A stretch of 64,000 bases of DNA from Microvenator marinus (GCF_007993755.1 NZ_CP042467.1:4054001-4118000), one strand, 5' to 3'. Positions 26,592 to 38,000 are shown, counted from the stretch's first letter. The notes: generated from the sequence alone by a model not told the origin. Translations and numbers: made by a program.

Positions 26592-28267
26592 GCGAGCTAC
26601 GTAATATCATATCCAAGACGCCGGAGCTTTTGAGCGCCCTCGATGACGTCAATGTCCTCTTCGTGAGCATTGCGGGCACCGGGCGCTTTGAGTACGTCAA
26701 GCTCGGTCGGCGCAGGAAGGGTACGGTCTCGGTGGCTGAGGCGGAAATGCGCCAGCTTGCCGCGCTCCTCAAGTCCGGCCAACACGTCGAAGGTGAGTGG
26801 GTCGCGCGTATGTTTGGCGGGGTAGGGCCGGGTGCGATTTTGATCGAGAGGCGGCCGGTCGCCATCGTGGAGCGACTTGCGCAAAATGTTCTCAACGCGC
26901 TCAGACTCAGCGTGAAGCGTGAGGGAGACGGTGTGGTGATCGGGCCTCCGGGCGCCTCAAAATCAAGCGTGCTCCTCTGGTTATCTACACAGATCACCGA
27001 TGAAACCGTTCTTTTTGTCAGTGAAAATCCTCCTGCTGAGCTTCCCGGCGCCCATGTTACGCACGTCTTCCCTCCAAACGCCGACACGGCGAGGGATTTT
27101 GAGCGATTGCTTCGCGTCTCGCCCGTGGTCTTTTGGGACCGAATCCGTGATTTAAGAGATTTACAGACCCTAAGCGCGTGTTTTGGACGTAAGTGGTTTT
27201 CGCTCGACCGCTCCACGCCGGAGTTGTCGGCGTCGTTCTTTGAGTCCGCTAAGGCAGCAGGGGTCATGCTCGACCTTGCGACCGTCCTTGCGCTCAGCGT
27301 TTCAGTCATTGGCCGCCCAGAAGTTCGGTCCTTTGCATTCAAAGAGTCCATGGGTTGGAACAACCTTCATGGGCCAGACGCACTCTCGTGGGTTGAAGGC
27401 ACGGTGAAATCCGCAGACCCGACCGAGCTTCTTGAAGCTCCAAAGCTCGAGAGTTCACTTGAGGAGAAGTCCGCAGGGGCTGGGATTCGAAAGCGTCCGG
27501 GTCATCCGACTATGGACTTCGATAATCCGCTCACCGTTCCAGTGGATGCGCTCGAAGAGATCTCAAGCGTGGATCCGCCAAGTGTTCCTGAAGTCACTCG
27601 GCAATACCCACACACGCCCCTTCCTGAGCCGTTCTCGTCGGGACCTCATAGGCCGCTCGAACGCTCCAAGTTTCAGCCCGACGCAGCAACATCGAGCGCT
27701 TCCAACGACATACTCGAACGCATCATGCCCATGTTGCGTGACGAGCCCATGCCCGAGGTCAATCTGGAAGACCTGCGCATCACTATGCACGAGGACGTTG
27801 ACCCGGATGATTTGGACGTCTCGCGCGAACAAGACACCGCGTCGCATCGCGCAGCCGAGTTCGACCTTCGGGAATACGCTGATGAATACCACGAGCGCAT
27901 GAAGGACCAGGATTTCCCGGATGTCACAGGCGAGGTTATGGACCTTGATGATGACTACGACGATGATTACGAGGACGACTTCGGAAACGATTTCTCCCAA
28001 ATCTCAGAGGTCTTCCAAGACGATTTGGCCGAGATTCTCACCGAAGATGAAATCGCAACTTCCGTAGCCTCCGCAACCGATTACGCCCTCAATTCATGGC
28101 AGAGCAAGAACTTCTCACCCGACCCCGAGACCTCGCCCACCGGAAGATTCTCGGACCCTATCGAGCTTGAGAGCATCCAAGACGTGGAACGCGAGGATGC
28201 GACCGAAGAAGTCAATCTAAACGACAAGCTCAAACTCATCCGTGAGCGGTTCCAAAGAAAAGATTAG
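26588..28267 (+). CDS. P-loop protein with long acidic tail (secretion-ATPase-like, degenerate)
   Basis: 559 residues, GTG start overlapping the PEGA stop. The first 250 residues resemble the PilT/VirB11-type ATPase fold: a P-loop-like GPPGASKSS (119-127) follows VVI, then strands ending in LFVSENP. The family's second acidic box and arginine fingers are not clear, so activity is uncertain. From about 265 on it is a disordered linker, Pro- and Ser-rich, containing DLDDDYDDDYEDDFGND near 455-470, and ends in a short Arg/Lys helix. The role is unknown; context suggests it works with the upstream kinase. Confidence 0.65.
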   Translation: MSELRNIISKTPELLSALDDVNVLFVSIAGTGRFEYVKLGRRRKGTVSVAEAEMRQLAALLKSGQHVEGEWVARMFGGVGPGAILIERRPVAIVERLAQNVLNALRLSVKREGDGVVIGPPGASKSSVLLWLSTQITDETVLFVSENPPAELPGAHVTHVFPPNADTARDFERLLRVSPVVFWDRIRDLRDLQTLSACFGRKWFSLDRSTPELSASFFESAKAAGVMLDLATVLALSVSVIGRPEVRSFAFKESMGWNNLHGPDALSWVEGTVKSADPTELLEAPKLESSLEEKSAGAGIRKRPGHPTMDFDNPLTVPVDALEEISSVDPPSVPEVTRQYPHTPLPEPFSSGPHRPLERSKFQPDAATSSASNDILERIMPMLRDEPMPEVNLEDLRITMHEDVDPDDLDVSREQDTASHRAAEFDLREYADEYHERMKDQDFPDVTGEVMDLDDDYDDDYEDDFGNDFSQISEVFQDDLAEILTEDEIATSVASATDYALNSWQSKNFSPDPETSPTGRFSDPIELESIQDVEREDATEEVNLNDKLKLIRERFQRKD

Positions 28268-28272
28268 TCCGT

Positions 28273-28300
28273 TTGACACCAGCGAGCGGGTGCTTAGGTT
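28273..28300 (+). promoter_or_regulatory. candidate sigma-70 promoter of the superoxide dismutase gene
   Basis: TTGACA at 28273-28278 matches the -35 consensus; TAGGTT at 28295-28300, 16 nt downstream, is a weak -10. It lies in the 76-nt gap before sod, which has the ribosome-binding site AGAGAGG. Confidence 0.35.
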
Positions 28301-28343
28301 CCCGACTCCTTGATTTAACCACACTCTAACTAGAGAGGATTTT

Positions 28344-28949
28344 ATGGCTTTCGAACTTCCATCACTCCCTTACTCGTACGACGCGCTTGAGCCAAATATC
28401 GACGCTCGCACCATGGAAATTCACCATGGCAAGCATCACGCTGGCTATACGAACAACCTCAACGCTGCCCTCGAAAAGCATCCTTCACTCGCTGGAAAGG
28501 CCATCACGGACCTTCTGAGCGATCTCAATGCTATCCCAGAGGACATTCGTGGTGCCGTGCGTAACAACGGCGGTGGCTACTACAACCACGACCTCTTCTG
28601 GAAGATGATGAAGCCAGGCGGAGGCGGTGCGCCTACCGGCAAGGTCGGCGAAGCAATTCTTGCCAAATGGGGCGATTTCGACAAGTTCAAGGCTGAGTTC
28701 AAAGCCGCTGCTGGCTCACGTTTCGGTTCGGGCTGGGGTTGGCTTGTGGTCAACAAGGCCGGCGAACTCGAGATCACCAGCACGCCGAACCAGGACAATC
28801 CTGTGTCGGAAGGCAAGAAGCCAATTCTGGGCGTCGATGTTTGGGAGCACGCGTACTACCTGAACTACCAGAACCGACGTCCTGACTACCTTGAGGCGTT
28901 CTTCAACGTCATCAACTGGGACTTCGTCAACGAACTCTACGCGGCCTAG
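28344..28949 (+). CDS. sodA: Mn-type superoxide dismutase
   Basis: 201 residues, the normal length. Metal ligands are His27 ([12 protein letters not shown]), His82 ([11 protein letters not shown]), Asp165 and His169 ([11 protein letters not shown]). The GGGYYNH and late QDNP (Gln150) signature are typical of Mn-preferring rather than Fe-preferring enzymes. It converts superoxide to peroxide and oxygen in the cytoplasm. No signal peptide. Codons are strongly biased to GCT/GCC, CGT and AAG, as in highly expressed genes. The transcript probably ends at the hairpin at 28960. Confidence 0.95.
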   Translation: MAFELPSLPYSYDALEPNIDARTMEIHHGKHHAGYTNNLNAALEKHPSLAGKAITDLLSDLNAIPEDIRGAVRNNGGGYYNHDLFWKMMKPGGGGAPTGKVGEAILAKWGDFDKFKAEFKAAAGSRFGSGWGWLVVNKAGELEITSTPNQDNPVSEGKKPILGVDVWEHAYYLNYQNRRPDYLEAFFNVINWDFVNELYAA

Positions 28950-28959
28950 GGCGCGCGCG

Positions 28960-28987
28960 AACACGCGGGCTCCTTACCCCGCGTGTT
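28960..28987 (+). terminator. hairpin terminator-like element after sod
   Basis: AACACGCGGG (28960-28969) pairs with CCCGCGTGTT (28978-28987), a perfect 10-bp stem with an 8-nt loop. No T-tract follows. It shares the CGCGGG core with three other intergenic hairpins in the window. The remaining intergenic stretch to 29239 (about 250 nt) shows no gene. Confidence 0.55.
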
Positions 28988-29239
28988 CCCCTTCCTCTAT
29001 TCTGTCCAACAAAAATGTCCAAGGGGGATTCCGCTCGGCTAATTACGGTTTCCGTCCGCGATAAAACTGACGTAAAATGAGCCGCTCAAGGGTGTTTGGA
29101 TTACTGCGTCATCCAGTGACGCACCACCGTCAAATCTTTGTCTACAAAAAAGCACAAATCCGCTTGAATGCGCTGCTCCAGATTGATACCCTGCCTTTAG
29201 TCGTCAATCGATAAAAACTTACCCCCAGTGGAGTACGCG

Positions 29240-31297
29240 ATGAAACCCTTATCGGTGGTCATGGTCGTCAGTGTGGGCATCCTTGCATCTTGTGCAAGCG
29301 AAGAGCCTGAAACCTCAATCAGCACAAAGCAGCTTGCCTTGACTCAGACCGAAGGTTCGGTCTCGGGAACGCCGGGAACAGCATGCGGTGAGCCGGTTTT
29401 CGCAAATAGCCTCGCGCTGCCGAGCGACGTAGCTGAGGTGGTTGGAAACCACCTCACAATCACCGATGTGCTGGTAGATCATCCGTTGATTTCACCCAAC
29501 GATGACGGCGTTCACGACGACAGCCGGTTTGTGGCGAAGGCCATCGTAGAGCCGCTTGCAAACCCGGGCCTCGCGCTCGAGTGGGCCTTGCAGATTCGGT
29601 CCACGGAATCCTGCGAAATCGTGGCTGAATTGACGGGCCAAGAAGATATCGTTTTTGACGACGGCGGGGAACGTGTGGAGTCGTGGGACGCGGCGAATCA
29701 CCGGGAGCTTGTAAATCAGGCCCCGGGATTCTCCGTGGCCTGCGACGCCTGGGCCGGACCCGCGGGGGATTGTCTGGTTTGGGATACCAACCAGTTCGGT
29801 TGGCCATTCACTGGCTTGCAAGGCAATGGGAAAATTTTGGGGGTCCCAAGTGCTCTTGACTCAACGTTCTTGGGGCTTCTCGGGGGAGAGATTCAAATCG
29901 ACCTCGATTCACCCTCAAAGATGGGGACTATCGATTTTCTGGAAGGGTCGGGCGCCGGTGGAGCACTTGTCCGAGTTGATTACGCAGATAACACCCACTC
30001 ACTACACTTGATCTACGGTTCCAACACTACAGTGGTGCCCCAAGATAAGGCTGTATCCAGTATTCATGCGGCAACAGCCGGGCTCACCGGAATCAAATCA
30101 CTCGTCTTTGAGGGCGCGCCGAGCGCACCCGCAGAGACTGAAATCCTCGCCCTCTGGGAGGCTCAGGACGACCTTGGAGAGCTCGTTGAGAGCGGTACAT
30201 ATATCTTCAACTTCGCTGCCACTCTAGTGGACGCTACCGGAACGGAGCTCGAGAACCTGAGCAGCGAGGCTATCGGACTTGTGGTGGATTCTGGGCCCGC
30301 CAACTACCAAGAGGCCGCGCTCCTTGAAGCCTGTGATCCCAATGAAGACCCCTGGGAATGTTTGTGCCCAGAACATGCGTTGGGCTGCGAAGACGCCGCG
30401 TATGAAGATCTGGTCACCTTTGAAGATCCATCGCTCGCCGGTTCACAATTCATCAACACGACCATCGACGAAGTCACGGGCCGCTATCACGTGGTGGCAG
30501 ATCTGCAGTCCTTCAACGGTGGTGGTCTGATCCCGAAATCAACGGGAGTTTGGGATAACGAGAGTGAGATCCGATTCTTCATCTCCGAGCTCACCGGTGT
30601 ACCACCCTCGATGGACGAGAGGCTCTTCAACTTCGACTTCACACAGATCGGAGTCTCTACACCGGTCACCGAGGATGGCTTTACGTTCAACTCGCTGAAC
30701 AACGTGCTCTTCGACCTCATCACGGACGAAAACAACCAGATCACAGTGGCTGGAAACACCGTCTCTCTCTCCGAGTTCCTGAACTCCACGCTACTCGCCT
30801 CAGCCGATTATCAGATTGAAACCCCTAGGATTGGCCAAGAGTGCACCGAGAGCGCGAATTTCAATGGCAACCAGACCATCTCCTCGAGCCTTTGCACCAT
30901 CGCATCGGGCGTGATTCTGGACGACACCACCGAGCTTGGAATCTACACATTTCAGACCTCGGCCTTTGCACTTAAGGTGGATGACACGCTTGCCGTCAGA
31001 CGCGAGCAAACCTGCGAGAACGGTTGTGTTTGGAGGACCTATCAAGATGTTGGTACATTTAGTGTAGACAGCGTTTTCTACACTGATGACGGCTTCGAAG
31101 TGAGTCAGGCCTATACCGAGTCCATCGTCTTCCAGGGTCCTGCCATCACAAGATTAATAGACCGTGGCTCAGATTTTGGTATTCTTAGCGGACAATGTGC
31201 CCGCGCGGTGGTAGAAGCCGCAGACCTTCGTATTCGCATGGTCGCAGCCGACGGCGCAGTCGGTGACGATTGTATTGTGAATGGTTTGCTCGAGTGA
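29240..31297 (+). CDS. large secreted lipoprotein of unknown function
   Basis: About 685 residues from ATG 29240 (GTG 29228 in frame also possible). The signal peptide ends at ILASC. The mature part starts with a Thr/Ser-rich segment, then a Big/FlgD-type region with the motif SPNDDGVHDDSRF near residue 80, then several beta domains and four Cys pairs (ECLCPEHALGC). I know no named family. It is likely an outer-membrane or secreted surface protein. It is separated from the downstream kinase by 39 nt and may be in the same transcript. Confidence 0.7.
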   Translation: MKPLSVVMVVSVGILASCASEEPETSISTKQLALTQTEGSVSGTPGTACGEPVFANSLALPSDVAEVVGNHLTITDVLVDHPLISPNDDGVHDDSRFVAKAIVEPLANPGLALEWALQIRSTESCEIVAELTGQEDIVFDDGGERVESWDAANHRELVNQAPGFSVACDAWAGPAGDCLVWDTNQFGWPFTGLQGNGKILGVPSALDSTFLGLLGGEIQIDLDSPSKMGTIDFLEGSGAGGALVRVDYADNTHSLHLIYGSNTTVVPQDKAVSSIHAATAGLTGIKSLVFEGAPSAPAETEILALWEAQDDLGELVESGTYIFNFAATLVDATGTELENLSSEAIGLVVDSGPANYQEAALLEACDPNEDPWECLCPEHALGCEDAAYEDLVTFEDPSLAGSQFINTTIDEVTGRYHVVADLQSFNGGGLIPKSTGVWDNESEIRFFISELTGVPPSMDERLFNFDFTQIGVSTPVTEDGFTFNSLNNVLFDLITDENNQITVAGNTVSLSEFLNSTLLASADYQIETPRIGQECTESANFNGNQTISSSLCTIASGVILDDTTELGIYTFQTSAFALKVDDTLAVRREQTCENGCVWRTYQDVGTFSVDSVFYTDDGFEVSQAYTESIVFQGPAITRLIDRGSDFGILSGQCARAVVEAADLRIRMVAADGAVGDDCIVNGLLE

Positions 31298-31336
31298 GAC
31301 GTCTAGTCTGATCTCAAGCAGTAACGTGAGATCGCC

Positions 31337-34300
31337 TTGGATGATACGCCCCTTCCCAGCCTGAGTTCTCTGGACTTCCCGTCCATCACACTTCCGCGAG
31401 AACTCGGCACAATAGAATCCTCAGAAATCAGCGCCACCCTTGGCCCATTCATGCTCAGCCATCTCATCGGCCGAGGCGGCATGGGCGTGGTTTTTGCGGG
31501 CACACATATCGAGCAAAATGTACCGGTGGCTATCAAGGTCATCACCCGAAAAGGGGCTGAACACCCGCGATTCAGGCAGGCACTTCGAAACGAGGTTCAA
31601 GCCGTCGCCACGCTAAATCACCCAGGTATTGTGCGCGTTCTCGACCACGGCGACATCCAAAAGGCCACCGAAATTTCGTCTAAAGGTGAGCTCCGGGCGC
31701 AAACTCCGTACTACGTCATGGAGTATTTGGAGCACGGAACCCTGCAGGATATCTGCGGCCGCGTGACCTGGAAACAGGCTAAGGCACTCCTGCTAAGCAT
31801 CCTCGACGCACTCGCCCACGCGCACGCCATGGGCGTCATCCACCGCGATATCAAGCCCGGAAATATACTTCTCGCTCAGTTCGCCGGTCGTGCGCTGCCG
31901 AAACTCGCCGACTTTGGACTTGCCTATGCCATCGAGAAATCCGAGCGTGCGGCGCGTTCCATCGGTACGCCTCCCTATATGGCGCCCGAGCAGATCGCCC
32001 AGCCCTGGCGCCAGCATGGCCCATGGACCGATATCTACGCGCTGGGCTGTGTGGCATTTGAGCTGATGACCGGCTACCGCGCTTTTGCCGTTGGAAGTAT
32101 CAAAGACATCTTTGATGCCCACCTGACCGGCGATCGCCGTGATTTTAAGCCCATCGTTCGCGTACCGGAGGCATTCGAAGCATGGATGGACAAGGCGCTC
32201 AGCCCGCGCGTGGAGGATCGTTTCCAGAACGCTGCCGAAGCCAGCCGCGCCCTCGCCACCCTGGACGAGCGCGGGCTCAAGGACGTGCAGCCACCCATGG
32301 CCACAGACCTTCCAATTGCCGGTATGACCCCAGTGCTGGATACGTTCTGGGCCGGCGATAAGCGCCAAGACACCTTCCAACGCGCTTGGAGCACGTTTAC
32401 GCCTTCCCTCAAGGAAGAAAGCCCGATTCCCGCTGTCTGGAACACGCCTCGATACGAGCCCACACCACCCAACTTGGCCGGAGCCGGGCTTGGACTTTTC
32501 GGACTGAGAATTACCCCACTTGTTGGACGAATCGCCGAGCTCGACCAGCTTTGGAGCGGACTTCGTCACGTGGCGAGCACTGGTCAAATGGATGTCGCGA
32601 GCGTCAAGGGGCCGCAAGGTGTGGGCCGTACGCGTTTTGGAAATTGGTTTGTGCAGAGAGTCATGGAGCTCGGGGTCGCGAACGTCCTCAAGTCCTCACA
32701 CCGTCGTGAGATGCCAACGGAAGGGCTCAAGGAGCTCGCCCGCCGCTACTTCCGAACCCACGGTCTGACCACTGCAGAGACCAAAGAGGCCCTTGCCCAA
32801 GAGCTCAAGAGGCTAAGCCTTGATACCGAATACAATCAGCGCGCCTTTCTAGAGCTCGTCTCCCAAACCCCGCTCATCGAGGAGACGCCCTTCGAGTTTT
32901 CGTCGGCAAAACAACGCTACCTCTTGGTCGAGCAGCTCTTGAGGAAAGCCAGCGCCCGTGGTCCCATCGTGCTCTGGATGGACGATATCCACTTTGATGC
33001 GGCTTCCGTGGATTTCCTTGCACACCTCTGGAAGGCCACTCGGAGCGCCCCGATCCCACTCTTTGTAGTGCTCACGTACCCGGACGATGCCGTCAACCAG
33101 CTGCCTGAGCTCGAGAAGCTACCGCCGGCCGCAGTGGACATTGAGCTCGGGCACCTAAACCAGCGCGAACAAGTGCGCCTCATCCAAGATCTCCTTCATC
33201 TCGAAGATGACCTGGCGCTTGAGTTAGCCGAGCGTACCGAAGGAAACCCCGCACTGGCCGTGGAGATCGTCTCGAATTGGGTCGCGCGAAACAGCCTGAA
33301 CGTGGGACCCAAGGGATTTACTCTAAAACTCAAGAAGATCGAGATTCCGTCATCGCTTCGCGATGTGTGGGAGGCGCGTATCTCGGGCGTGAGCGAGACC
33401 TGCGAACAGGCCCTTCCGGCCCTGGAAATTGCGGCACTTCTTGGCCAAGAGGTCGATCTAAAAGAGTGGGAGGAGCTCTGCGAGACTCATGACCTCGACC
33501 CCGATCCAAACCTTTTACCCGAACTCGCCCGTCAGCGCCTCATCAGTCTGAATGCGACCGGCTTTGAGTTTCAGCACGTTTTGATTCGAGAGGTTTTGCA
33601 GCATCGAGCCGTTAAAGAGGGCCGCTGGGTAGAGTACGCGAAGTCCGCATTGCAACTACTCAAGCGCTTCTATGACTCCGACCGCCCCGAGATTGCCGAA
33701 CGTGTTGGGGACTACGCCCGCGCAGCACACCTGCCTCTTGAGGCGATCGAGCCGTGGATGAATAGCGCGCGTCGATGGCGAGGCATGGGGGCATTTCAGT
33801 CCACGCAGCACGTCTTGATGAAGGTTCTGAACCTCTTTGCTGACATTGAGCTCAGCCCTGAAGATCCACGATGGGGACAAGTTTGGGCGATTCGTGCTCG
33901 CACACTCTTGAATCAGTCGAGGCCAACCGATGCCCTTCAATGGACCCAGAGCGTCTTGGAGTCAGGGTTCGAGGGCTGGGAGTCCGCGCGACTCGATGCA
34001 TTGGTCACTAAGGCTTTGGCCGAGCAATGGCTCGGGAAGCCTACATCGGAGGCCTCTTTAACGCAGGCCTTCGAGGCGTTTTCAGCAGCGCCCATCAAAG
34101 ACCCAACTGTGGGCGGTACTCTGGCGCATGGTCTGATTTCGGCGAGAAGATTCGACGATGCCAAGGCGCTCCTAGAGCGACTCATCGAAGAGCGCAGCGC
34201 CCCGCGGGACCTTGCGATGAATCACCACCATATGGGCCGGCTCGCCGTCTACGCTGAAGAATGGGCGTTAGGACTTGAGCACAACCAGGCGGCGCTCGAG

Positions 34301-34873
34301 CGTTTCCAGTCGATCGGCCACTACGCAGGTGTTGCCCAGAGCCTTGAGTATCTCGGTGAGGTTCATCGCAAACGTGGAAACCTCGAGGAGGCCGCGCGGA
34401 TCTACACGCAATGCATCGATCTTCAACGTGCCATCGGCTTTCCGACCGTGATTTCCGAGATCAACCTTGGCTCGATCCTGCTTGAGGACGGTGCGTACGA
34501 AGAAGCTGAGCGCCTCTATCTCTTAGCCACCGACACTCTGCGAAGGCTTGGCCAGCGGCGTATCGAGATGGCCGCACTCTGTGGAGTTTTGGCTGCTGCA
34601 TCCGGCGCTGAGAGGTGGTCTTCCGCGCGAAGCCTGCTCGGCTCGATCCAGGAGATGATGGACGAGCAGATGGAGAGAGAGCCCGAGATTGCATTGTTGC
34701 TGGAAAAGGCAGGTGATATTCTGGTCGGGCAAGGTCGGACGAACGAGGCCGAGTCTTCGTTTTCACTAAGCGTGAGGCAGTTCGCCTTTTTGGAGAAGAT
34801 CCAAGATGCTGAGAGGGTGACCTCTAAGATCGAAGATCTGGACGACTTGAGCTTGGAATTCAAAGACTTGTGA
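31337..34873 (+). CDS. Ser/Thr kinase-AAA ATPase-TPR protein (paralogue A)
   Basis: 1178 residues; the start codon is apparently TTG (31337), as no better in-frame start precedes the kinase. Kinase domain about 40-325: GRGGMGVVFAG, VAIK Lys67, HRDIKPGN (Asp171), DFG Asp192, APEQ. A Thr/Pro-rich linker follows, then an AAA_16/STAND-like module with a degenerate P-loop GPQGVGRT (Arg431 in place of the catalytic Lys) but an intact Walker B-like VLWMDDIHFD. The last 500 residues are TPR helices. The missing P-loop Lys suggests the ATPase part may bind but not hydrolyse nucleotide. Paralogue of the next kinase gene. Confidence 0.88.
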   Translation: MDDTPLPSLSSLDFPSITLPRELGTIESSEISATLGPFMLSHLIGRGGMGVVFAGTHIEQNVPVAIKVITRKGAEHPRFRQALRNEVQAVATLNHPGIVRVLDHGDIQKATEISSKGELRAQTPYYVMEYLEHGTLQDICGRVTWKQAKALLLSILDALAHAHAMGVIHRDIKPGNILLAQFAGRALPKLADFGLAYAIEKSERAARSIGTPPYMAPEQIAQPWRQHGPWTDIYALGCVAFELMTGYRAFAVGSIKDIFDAHLTGDRRDFKPIVRVPEAFEAWMDKALSPRVEDRFQNAAEASRALATLDERGLKDVQPPMATDLPIAGMTPVLDTFWAGDKRQDTFQRAWSTFTPSLKEESPIPAVWNTPRYEPTPPNLAGAGLGLFGLRITPLVGRIAELDQLWSGLRHVASTGQMDVASVKGPQGVGRTRFGNWFVQRVMELGVANVLKSSHRREMPTEGLKELARRYFRTHGLTTAETKEALAQELKRLSLDTEYNQRAFLELVSQTPLIEETPFEFSSAKQRYLLVEQLLRKASARGPIVLWMDDIHFDAASVDFLAHLWKATRSAPIPLFVVLTYPDDAVNQLPELEKLPPAAVDIELGHLNQREQVRLIQDLLHLEDDLALELAERTEGNPALAVEIVSNWVARNSLNVGPKGFTLKLKKIEIPSSLRDVWEARISGVSETCEQALPALEIAALLGQEVDLKEWEELCETHDLDPDPNLLPELARQRLISLNATGFEFQHVLIREVLQHRAVKEGRWVEYAKSALQLLKRFYDSDRPEIAERVGDYARAAHLPLEAIEPWMNSARRWRGMGAFQSTQHVLMKVLNLFADIELSPEDPRWGQVWAIRARTLLNQSRPTDALQWTQSVLESGFEGWESARLDALVTKALAEQWLGKPTSEASLTQAFEAFSAAPIKDPTVGGTLAHGLISARRFDDAKALLERLIEERSAPRDLAMNHHHMGRLAVYAEEWALGLEHNQAALERFQSIGHYAGVAQSLEYLGEVHRKRGNLEEAARIYTQCIDLQRAIGFPTVISEINLGSILLEDGAYEEAERLYLLATDTLRRLGQRRIEMAALCGVLAAASGAERWSSARSLLGSIQEMMDEQMEREPEIALLLEKAGDILVGQGRTNEAESSFSLSVRQFAFLEKIQDAERVTSKIEDLDDLSLEFKDL

Positions 34874-34883
34874 TTTCTTTGTC

Positions 34884-34904
34884 TACGCGGGCTATGTCCG
34901 CGTA
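34884..34904 (+). terminator. hairpin terminator-like element between the two kinase genes
   Basis: TACGCGG (34884-34890) pairs with CCGCGTA (34898-34904) around a 7-nt loop, 11 nt after the TGA of kinase paralogue A. No T-tract. It shares the CGCGG core with other hairpins here. The rest of the gap to 35085 is AT-rich and likely holds the next promoter. Confidence 0.45.
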
Positions 34905-35085
34905 AGATGAACTTTGCAATACCGATGTAAAACTTATTTGTTATAATATGGGGCAGAATTCAATTTCCCAAAATTTTGCCTTTAGTCTCTTTAGCACTCC
35001 ATTTCCCTTATCAACTTTCACGTTGTGTACTTTTGCCCGATCTAACCAACGAGGACAGAGCCCTCGTTGACAATGAGATTAATAG

Positions 35086-38000
35086 TTGAAAATTGGCGCC
35101 TTCCAAGTCGGTAGTCCTGTTGGGGAGGGGGCCATGGGTCAAGTGTTTGCTGGCGTGCACGAGGCCACGCAAACACCGGTCGTGTTGAAATTTCTTAATG
35201 CAGAGATCGAGGCGCAGGTCCCGTGGGCCAACCTCGACCGAGAGATTCGTGCGCAAGCTGGCCTCGACCACCCGAATATTGTCGTGATCGTGGATTTCGG
35301 TCGGGTCAATGATATCGAAGCTGCGGCATCCAACGGGAAGTTTTCACTCGGACAAGCCTATATCGTCATGGAAAAGGGCGAGCTCGGCTCGCTTGAGCGC
35401 CGGCTCGCCAAACCCGTCTCATGGCTCTTTGTAAAACGCGTCTTGCTAGCCGTGCTCGACGGCCTGGCCCACGCCCACGCGCGGGGTGTCATTCACCGAG
35501 ATATCAAGCCTGCAAACGTGATCGGCTTCGAGAACCCGATGCGGTGGAAGCTCACCGACTTCGGCATTGCACACCACGCCCAAGACGGCACCGAGAATCA
35601 GGCCACAGTCGTCGGGACCCCGCAGTACATGGCGCCCGAGCAGTTCATGGGAGCAGCCCATGATTTTGGGCCGCCAACCGACCTCTACGCCCTCGGGTGT
35701 GTGGCATGGCAAATGGTGACGGGTGTCACGCCATTTCTCGAAGAGGGCTTGATGGCGCTCGCGAACGCCCACTCGATGAAGGAGCTACCTCCGCTTGAGG
35801 CTAAAATCCACATTCCGGATGGTTTTGAAGCATGGGTGAAGAAACTTCTGGCGAAATCACCCTGGGAGCGATTCCAATTCGCTGCGGACGCGGCGTGGGA
35901 GCTCTCAAAGCTATCGGATCTCGAGGCCAATACGTCGAGCTCACTCTCGCTTCCGGCGCCCTCGCTCCACACCCTTGGCTGGGATGAAGAGACCACCACA
36001 TTGGTCTCCGAGCCGCCTGAAATGCTAGTCGGCGTGGCGGACCCAACCAAAGGACCTCCGCCACCGTGCCCATTCCCGGGCGATTGGCGCCGTTTCGTCA
36101 TGGCCTCGGTCAATCCGCTCTTCGGCCTGAGCTCAGCGCTCTTCAACGTGCGCCCGGCCGAGCTCGTCGCAAGAGAGCAGGAGCGCGACCGCCTCTGGAA
36201 TATGATCGCGCGCACCTCGCGCTCTAAACGCGCCCATATCTGCGTCCTCAAAGCCCCGATTGGCCGCGGTAAAACCGTGCTCGCCCAGTGGTTTGCCGAA
36301 CGCCTCTTGGAGTCCGGTGCCGCCAATGTCGTGCGGGTCAAACAGAGTCAGTCACCCTACGCAGCCGTCATGGAACATATGTCCTTGCCCGGCGGCGAGC
36401 AGGCTTCAAAGGTGCGCACACTGGCGCAACGCCTGGGCATTGGGCCAGAAGATATTCGCCTGAAATGGTGGCTTGAGATGCTCGATGACGCGCGCGTTCC
36501 AGAAGCTGCAGCATCGTACATCCAGGCGCAAGCCAAATTCCGGCCGCTCCTCTTCTGGGTCGATGATATCGAAGAGAACGAAGAAGCACTCGGCGTTATC
36601 GACAAGATCTTGGAATCTCAGGATTCGACGTCTCGCCCGGTCTTCATCCTCGCCTGCGTGGACACCGACGGGCTTGTCGCACGCGCATCCATCGAGTCGT
36701 GGCTTCGGTCTGTGGAGGCCCATCCACTGGCAAGCGTGATTGAACTCGCGCCGCTCACGGCGCTCGAGGTCACCCAAGTGGTCGAAAGCCTCCTGATTCT
36801 AGATGAGTCCGCCAAGATGAGTCTGCTCCTGCGCGCCGGTACAGACCCAACTCTGGTCACACATCTCGTCCAAGACTGGATTCGCAACGGCTGGCTCGAG
36901 CTCCAAAAGAACCGTGTATTCAGCCTCAATGTCGACGTCTCCACCGCCTCTACGAGCGATAGCAGCTGGGAAGAGCGCACTAGAAGCGCCCTTCAGGCCC
37001 TGAACTCTACTGAGCGCTCTTGCATTTTGGCCGCGGCGGTATTGGGGCTCAACGTCTCAAAAGACGAGTGGGCAACGCTACTCTCGCGCCTCTCCCTCAC
37101 TGCGCATGGGGTTTTGGTTCCGAGCCTCGTGGATGCCGGCCTTGCCGTGTGGTCCGAAAAAGGTTGGTCTTTTACGCATCCGTACGTGCGTGAAGCTGTA
37201 TTCAAGCTTTCGCCTCCGCCCGCCGTAAGGCAATGGCATATCGAGGCCGCCAAAATGCTCAGAGATCGCACCGACCTCGATGCGCTCTCGCGACTCGCCC
37301 ACCACCTCTTTGAGGCCCAGGAGTTCAGCGCCGCCGTTCGGGCGCACGATAAAGCGGCCAAGCTCTCTTCAAAACGGGGAAATCTGCTCCTCGCGTGCCA
37401 ACACACTCAGGCTTACCTTCAGATACTATCGGCCTTTCCCGACCGCGAAGACGAGGCGCTGCTCGCAAAACTGCGTTTTAGCGAACTTACACGCCGCCGT
37501 CTCGGGTACTACCTTGCGGAGGAAGAGGAGAATCTCCAGCAGATTATCGCTCGCGCCAGTGAGGCTAAATGGCCCGAAGTCGAGTTCCACGCGCTTCAAA
37601 CCTACGGAGACTTCCTCACGAATCAGCGACGATGGGATGAGTCTAAGGCCGTTCTGAACGCTTCGATTCGGCTCGGCGAGAAAAACGGTTGGAATCTTTG
37701 GAAGAGTGTGGCGCGCTTGGCGGATTGCCACTTCTATGCGGGTGAGCTCCAGGAGTCTTACGACACCTACGTTAAGGCCCTCGATTACGTGGAGACCGAG
37801 GATAACCTCGCGTGGTGTCATTTTGGAGTAGGGTACGTGCTCTTGCTCCAAGGGCATCACAGTAAAGCGCGTGAACATCTCACCGAGGCTAAAGCTCTCT
37901 ACGACTCGCAAGGAGACCCGCTCAGCGCCGCAGCGGTCAAGAGTTCAATCGCCGACCTCGACCGTTATGAGAAGCGCTATGACGTCGCGTTGACGAAGTA

